From Wohlfahrtiimonas sp. (GTDB lineage Bacteria; Pseudomonadota; Gammaproteobacteria; Cardiobacteriales; Wohlfahrtiimonadaceae), in assembly GCA_030149965.1 (NCBI GenBank), contig JASLHB010000069.1, positions 1 through 9,849 of the forward strand: DNA of 9,849 nt, read 5' to 3'. The translations under genes and the position numbers were made by a program. Under the pieces are notes generated by a model, which was not told where the DNA came from, ran no database searches, and worked only from the letters and a program-made list of their open reading frames with translations. Shown piece by piece: positions 6,619 through 9,849 of the stretch; the first letter of the stretch is position 1; every line of letters starts with the position of its first letter.

Positions 6619-8241
6619 ATGCGCTGGAATCGACGACAATTCTTAGTCAATGGCATTGGTTTAACGGCAACGATTGGCTTATGTGGTTATACATATTTTT
6701 CACGAACGCCTGCAAAACCTACGATCAATGTGAATTTTGCAGGGATGGAATTAGGGCATGCCATTGGTGAACATGCTTTTTCAAAAGATGAGCCAAATAT
6801 CGTACCCATTGAAATGGACACAATTATTGTGGGCAGCGGCGTTGCGGCGATTTCTGCGGCATGGCAATTAAAAAAGAAAGGGCATTCTCGATTCTTATTA
6901 TTGAATGGTCCTGAAAGAAGTGGCAATAGTAGAAGCGGTCATTATGAATCCTTAAATTATCCAACGGGCGCACATTATCTAGCAGAGCCCACAAAAGAAT
7001 CTACACACATTCATGAAATACTCAAGGATTTAGGCTTATTGAAAAATGGGCAATACGATGAAATGGCGATCGTTCATGCGCCGAGCGAGCGTTTATTCAG
7101 GAATAACAAATGGCAATCCGAACTCTTGCCTGAATTGGATAAAGATGGTGAACGATTCTTCGCGCAGATTCAAAAGTTTCAGTATAGCTACGGCAAAGAT
7201 GACAAACGCGCTTTTGTGATTCCTATTGCATTATCATCGCAAGATGAAGCATTCACGCAATTAGATCAAGTGACTTTTGCAACATGGTTAAAAGAACAGG
7301 GCTATGAATCAGAATCTCTATTATGGTATTTGAATTACTGTTGCTTGGATGACTATGGGCAGGGCATTGATGACGTTTCCGCTTGGGCAGGGATTCAGTA
7401 TTTCGCTGCACGAACACATGCGCAAGATAGCAATCAATTGTTAACTTGGGATGGCGGTTTAGGTACTTTGGTTGAAAAGTTGCGAGATTGGATTGGCTTT
7501 GAAAAGCTCACAAATTTCCCTGAGCAATTGGCAGACAATTATCGTTATGAAATGGATGGCAGTGCACTTGCGATTGATGAAAAAGATGATCATGTGATTG
7601 TGGATGTATTGCTGAATCGTGAGCGATATCACATTAAAGCGAAGCACGTGATCTGTGCTACACCTATTTATATCATACAATACATTGTGAAAAACTTCGA
7701 GCGTTATGGCTTTGATGCCAAGCGTGATCTACCGAATTATGCACCGTGGTTAATTGGTAACTTTGTATTGAATGGCTTTCCGAAAGAAGATGTATCTTAT
7801 CCATTGGCTTGGGATAATGTGGTTTATCAAGGGCCAACGTTAGGCTACATCAATAGCACACATCAGCATATTTCTGTGGCAATGCCTGAAAGAACGGTAT
7901 TCACAAGTTATCGTGTGTTGGAAAATAAAACACCCAATGAAATGCGGGATTGGTTGAGATATCAAGTGACGAAAGATGAATTGATGATGCTCGCAACGGA
8001 AGATTTAGAAAAGCTGTATGGTCGTGAATTTGTGAATCGCATCGTGCATGCGGATTTAACAGTGCGCGGGCATGCAATGGCAAGCCCAACGCCAGGCTTT
8101 TTACAGAATCAAGGTTTACTGAATTTACGTAATCACCGCTCACGATTATTATTTGCCCACAGTGATTTATCGGGCTATTCAATCTTTGAGGAAGCAAGCT
8201 GGTGGGGAATTCAAGCGGCTAATGGGATAACAAAGGCTTAA
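6619..8241 (+). CDS. Tat-exported FAD-dependent amine-oxidase-like protein
   Basis: A predicted flavoprotein of the flavin amine oxidase/NAD(P)-binding Rossmann superfamily, 540 residues from ATG 6619. This start is preferred over the in-frame ATG at 6586, which lies inside the upstream gene, because it puts a twin-arginine motif (NRRQFLVNG, R5-R6) right at the N-terminus, followed by a hydrophobic stretch to about residue 27. The start is one base past the upstream TAA, with AAAGG about 12 bases before it. After the signal come the dinucleotide motif VGSGVAAISAAWQL (G72-x-G74-xx-A77), GNSRSGHYESLNYPTGAHY (about 102-120), WDGGLGTL (277-284), the HVICATPIY strand, and a C-terminal SIFEEASWWGIQAAN segment typical of flavin binding. 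Export of a folded FAD protein to the periplasm is the logical reason for a Tat signal. Its pairing with the aminopropyltransferase suggests polyamine oxidation, which is unproven. Its 3' end overlaps tesA by 23 bases, tail to tail. Confidence 0.87.
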   Translation: MRWNRRQFLVNGIGLTATIGLCGYTYFSRTPAKPTINVNFAGMELGHAIGEHAFSKDEPNIVPIEMDTIIVGSGVAAISAAWQLKKKGHSRFLLLNGPERSGNSRSGHYESLNYPTGAHYLAEPTKESTHIHEILKDLGLLKNGQYDEMAIVHAPSERLFRNNKWQSELLPELDKDGERFFAQIQKFQYSYGKDDKRAFVIPIALSSQDEAFTQLDQVTFATWLKEQGYESESLLWYLNYCCLDDYGQGIDDVSAWAGIQYFAARTHAQDSNQLLTWDGGLGTLVEKLRDWIGFEKLTNFPEQLADNYRYEMDGSALAIDEKDDHVIVDVLLNRERYHIKAKHVICATPIYIIQYIVKNFERYGFDAKRDLPNYAPWLIGNFVLNGFPKEDVSYPLAWDNVVYQGPTLGYINSTHQHISVAMPERTVFTSYRVLENKTPNEMRDWLRYQVTKDELMMLATEDLEKLYGREFVNRIVHADLTVRGHAMASPTPGFLQNQGLLNLRNHRSRLLFAHSDLSGYSIFEEASWWGIQAANGITKA

Positions 8242-8827
8242 GTTTTTCCCAAACTGCTTCCATCATTAAAGGTTGCCCATCTTTATTGGGATGGATGCCA
8301 TCACCTTGCATGAGATCATTATTGCCGCCAACTTTTTCCACAATGGATGGTAAAACGGCGATTTGGTACTTTTCGCCTAATTCAGGATAAACTGCTAAAA
8401 AGCGTTCTAAATAAGCATCACCATAATTGGGTGGTAATTGAATACCCACTAATAAAACTTTGCTGTTGGCTGATTTTGCCAATTCGATCATTGTTGATAG
8501 GTTTTCGGCGATTTTTTTTGGTGGCGTTGCGCGTAAGCCATCATTGCCACCCAATTCTATGATCGTGATTTCAGGTTTCACTTGTTCCAATAGTCTTGGC
8601 AAACGGCGCAAGCCATTAGTTGTTGTATCGCCTGAAATCGAGCGATTCACCATTTCATATTGATAACCTTCGGCTTTCAATTTTTCATTCAATAAATTCA
8701 CCCAACCATCTTTGGGATCAATACCAAAACCTGCACCAATGCTATCACCCGCAACTAAAATGGATTGCGCTTGCGCAAAGCCAATGGTGATGAATAAAGC
8801 GAGAATGAGTTTGAGTTGTTTAACCAT
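8219..8827 (-). CDS. tesA: TesA-like secreted SGNH-hydrolase (arylesterase / lysophospholipase)
   Basis: A periplasmic multifunctional esterase (acyl-CoA thioesterase I / arylesterase / lysophospholipase L1 family) that hydrolyses fatty acyl esters. The 202 residues start with a cleavable signal peptide (MVKQLKLILALFITIGFAQA, cut likely after A20). All four SGNH blocks are present: GDS with nucleophile S29, G66 in SISGDT, N95 in GGND, and D176-x-x-H179 in DGIHPN. Length and order match E. coli TesA. The start overlaps the stop of the RES gene by 8 bases (ATGGTTAA), with AAAGGA upstream, so it is probably co-transcribed and translationally coupled. It points away from the ybbA-like gene, the same orientation as in E. 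coli, but the RES gene lies between them. Confidence 0.93.
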   Translation of the reverse strand: MVKQLKLILALFITIGFAQAQSILVAGDSIGAGFGIDPKDGWVNLLNEKLKAEGYQYEMVNRSISGDTTTNGLRRLPRLLEQVKPEITIIELGGNDGLRATPPKKIAENLSTMIELAKSANSKVLLVGIQLPPNYGDAYLERFLAVYPELGEKYQIAVLPSIVEKVGGNNDLMQGDGIHPNKDGQPLMMEAVWEKLKPLLSH

Positions 8828-9644
8828 TTAATAATCCTTTTCTCTTTTTATCTTCATCGATATTTTTCTTCATAATTTTTGTAGTCTCTGAGATGAAAGA
8901 ACTTTGATCTTCATGATAACTTATGCGGATTAATTCATCTGATCCTTGTGTATCTGAAGGTTTAAATAGTATATGTTTGAAAATTTTGAAACTTGAATCA
9001 CAATCACACATCCACCCTGCAACTAAGTCAGTTTCTGAAATAAAAGTATCTGAAATAAATAAGTTTGTTGAGCTAGAGATAGAACCCCATAATCGATCTT
9101 GGTAGTCAATTTCTACTTTTACTGACTCATAAGCTATTCCTGCCATTCCTTGGCATATTGGAAGTGAAAGAAGGTCTTTGCTTATTTTGTTTATTACTGA
9201 ATAGAAACGAGTATCTTTTGTATTAAATAATTGATAAAGCATATTAGTCGCTTGATGTGTGCTTTCTTTTATATAAAGGAAGTGCATTTCTGTAGACAGT
9301 ATAATATTGCTGAATAAAAAATGTTGCTTACCTTTAATATTGCATTCTTTCAAAGCAACAAAAGGGTGATCTGCTAAATATAAAACACGAACGTTTTCGG
9401 CATTAAATCTGCCTTGAGGAATTCTATATTCATCTGGGTTTGGGGGGTAAAAATCTTGTTTTTTTAAGTTTTCTTTAGAAAATTTCTCAGCCTCATCTTC
9501 GTTGATATAACGGATACGAGAAAATGTAGACCCTTTTGGGTAGGTACGGCATTCTCCAGAAAAAATTGTGAGTTTATTTTTAAGCTCAGTGTAATATCTT
9601 TCAGTGCCTATATTTTCATCAAATTTTTCAAAAATATTTTGCAT
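8820..9644 (-). CDS. RES-domain protein, probable NAD+-consuming toxin-like enzyme
   Basis: The 274 residues carry the RES pattern: FSRIRY at about 41-46, PQGRFNAENVRVLYLADHPFVALKE (76-100) with the family's conserved Arg (R79), Tyr (Y89) and Glu (E100), and the C-terminal GIAYESVK (169-176) followed by a TNLF strand (193-196). RES proteins of the MbcT/ParT/Xre-RES type degrade or transfer ADP-ribose from NAD+. The protein is longer than typical RES toxins (about 150-230 residues), with a 30-residue N-terminal lead and a charged C-terminal tail (about 245-274) rich in Lys/Asp/Glu. No Xre or other antitoxin is adjacent. Start ATG 9644-9642 has AAGGA 8 bases upstream. Nine of 25 Ile codons are ATA, against about one in the aminopropyltransferase gene, which hints at acquisition. 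It overlaps tesA by 8 bases. Confidence 0.78.
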   Translation of the reverse strand: MQNIFEKFDENIGTERYYTELKNKLTIFSGECRTYPKGSTFSRIRYINEDEAEKFSKENLKKQDFYPPNPDEYRIPQGRFNAENVRVLYLADHPFVALKECNIKGKQHFLFSNIILSTEMHFLYIKESTHQATNMLYQLFNTKDTRFYSVINKISKDLLSLPICQGMAGIAYESVKVEIDYQDRLWGSISSSTNLFISDTFISETDLVAGWMCDCDSSFKIFKHILFKPSDTQGSDELIRISYHEDQSSFISETTKIMKKNIDEDKKRKGLLNG

Positions 9645-9683
9645 TTTTAATTCCTTAGAAAAATGGCTAGTTTTACAAAAGTT

Positions 9684-9711
9684 AGGATAGCTTCATAGTG
9701 GGTAATGTAAA
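9684..9711 (-). promoter_or_regulatory. Possible sigma-70 promoter of the RES-tesA unit
   Basis: On the minus strand TTTACA (9711-9706) is followed after 16 bases by TATCCT (9689-9684), with five and four matches to the consensus hexamers. A transcript would begin near 9677, giving a leader of about 33 bases that includes the AAGGA site. The call rests on weak hexamers in an AT-rich gap. Confidence 0.35.
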
Positions 9712-9714
9712 AAA

Positions 9715-9723
9715 TGTTATGAT
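9715..9723 (+). promoter_or_regulatory. Possible extended -10 promoter of the ybbA-like gene
   Basis: TGTTATGAT matches the extended -10 form (TG, one base, TATGAT) 34 bases before the ATG at 9758. No convincing -35 is present, as is usual for extended -10 promoters. It lies back to back with the candidate promoter of the RES gene. Confidence 0.4.
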
Positions 9724-9757
9724 TGATCCTTGAAATTTTAACTCATTTGGACAATAC

Positions 9758-9849
9758 ATGACGACTATAATTTTGGATGCCCAACATGTTGGAAAAGCTG
9801 TAGAAACAACAGAAAAATTAACAATCTTGCAGGATATTTCATTTCAATT
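9758..9849 (+). CDS. ybbA: YbbA-like ABC transporter ATP-binding protein, N-terminal end (partial)
   Basis: Thirty codons are visible, starting MTTIILDAQHVGKAVETTEK and continuing into a LTILQDISFQ strand, before the window ends. The pattern of an initial strand, a loop, then 'LTILQDISF' is the start of the LolD/YbbA/MacB-type ATPase fold, in which 'L-x-G/D-hydrophobic' precedes the Walker A region. The Walker A itself is beyond the window. Position and orientation, divergent from tesA, match E. coli ybbA. The family symbol rests mainly on this synteny. Confidence 0.72.
   Translation, partial: MTTIILDAQHVGKAVETTEKLTILQDISFQ

Noticed and set aside
6687..8197. Minus-strand frames inside the oxidase gene (6687-6926, 7459-7680, 7901-8197)
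   Set aside because: They lie opposite a well-supported gene, lack ribosome sites and show no recognisable protein features.
8240..8256. Short inverted repeat AGTTT/AAACT after the oxidase stop as a terminator
   Set aside because: The stem is only 5 bp, has no following T-run, and lies inside the tesA coding sequence.
8347..9105. Plus-strand frames within tesA and the RES gene as possible antitoxins
   Set aside because: They run antisense within coding sequence, show no helix-turn-helix or other antitoxin-like pattern, and have no clear ribosome site.
9645..9757. A small antitoxin gene or attachment site upstream of the RES gene
   Set aside because: The gap is 113 bases, holds no sizeable frame and no direct repeat matching the other end of the RES gene; only promoter-like elements are visible.
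1..9849. CRISPR arrays, tRNA or rRNA genes, insertion sequences
   Set aside because: No regularly spaced repeats, cloverleaf-like segments, transposase frames or terminal inverted repeats were found on either strand.

Overview
The window looks like chromosomal DNA from an AT-rich (by eye near 40% G+C, not counted) gammaproteobacterium. The evidence is the rpsI 3' end, a PcnB-type poly(A) polymerase with the RRFRLAH signature, and a tesA gene that reads away from a ybbA-like ABC ATPase gene, as in Enterobacteria and relatives. A Moraxellaceae-like or Cardiobacteriales-like host would fit, but genus cannot be fixed from this sequence.

Layout: (1) 1-178, the end of rpsI and its strong intrinsic terminator. 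(2) 196-1428, pcnB on the plus strand, with a GTG start and no clear Shine-Dalgarno. (3) 1433-4975, a compact five-gene minus-strand operon. In transcription order it encodes a DUF350 membrane protein, an SPFH/Band-7 protein with a C-terminal SHOCT segment, a double zinc-ribbon/DUF4178 protein with a C-terminal membrane hairpin, an unrecognised 46-residue membrane microprotein, and a small S-adenosylmethionine decarboxylase (AdoMetDC). (4) 4976-5102, a divergent promoter region. (5) 5103-8241, a plus-strand pair: a membrane-anchored spermidine-synthase-like aminopropyltransferase and a Tat-exported FAD-dependent amine-oxidase-like protein. (6) 8219-9644, minus strand: a TesA-like secreted SGNH esterase preceded by, and overlapping, a RES-domain protein. 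(7) 9758-9849, the first 30 codons of a ybbA-like ABC transporter ATPase on the plus strand.

The centre of interest is the seven-gene block 1433-8241. It pairs polyamine chemistry (decarboxylated AdoMet production, aminopropyl transfer, amine/FAD oxidation) with membrane-organising proteins (DUF350, SPFH-SHOCT, DUF4178) around one divergent promoter. The microprotein lies directly between the DUF4178 gene and the decarboxylase gene, and its stop codon abuts the decarboxylase start. Positive-inside reasoning places the aminopropyltransferase domain on the periplasmic side, where the Tat-exported oxidase also acts. The function is unknown; a membrane-localised polyamine-modifying or stress system is an inference.

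The second accessory element is the RES-domain gene, a likely NAD+-consuming toxin-like protein. It has no adjacent antitoxin, lies inside the usual tesA/ybbA divergent pair, and uses rare ATA codons far more than its neighbours.
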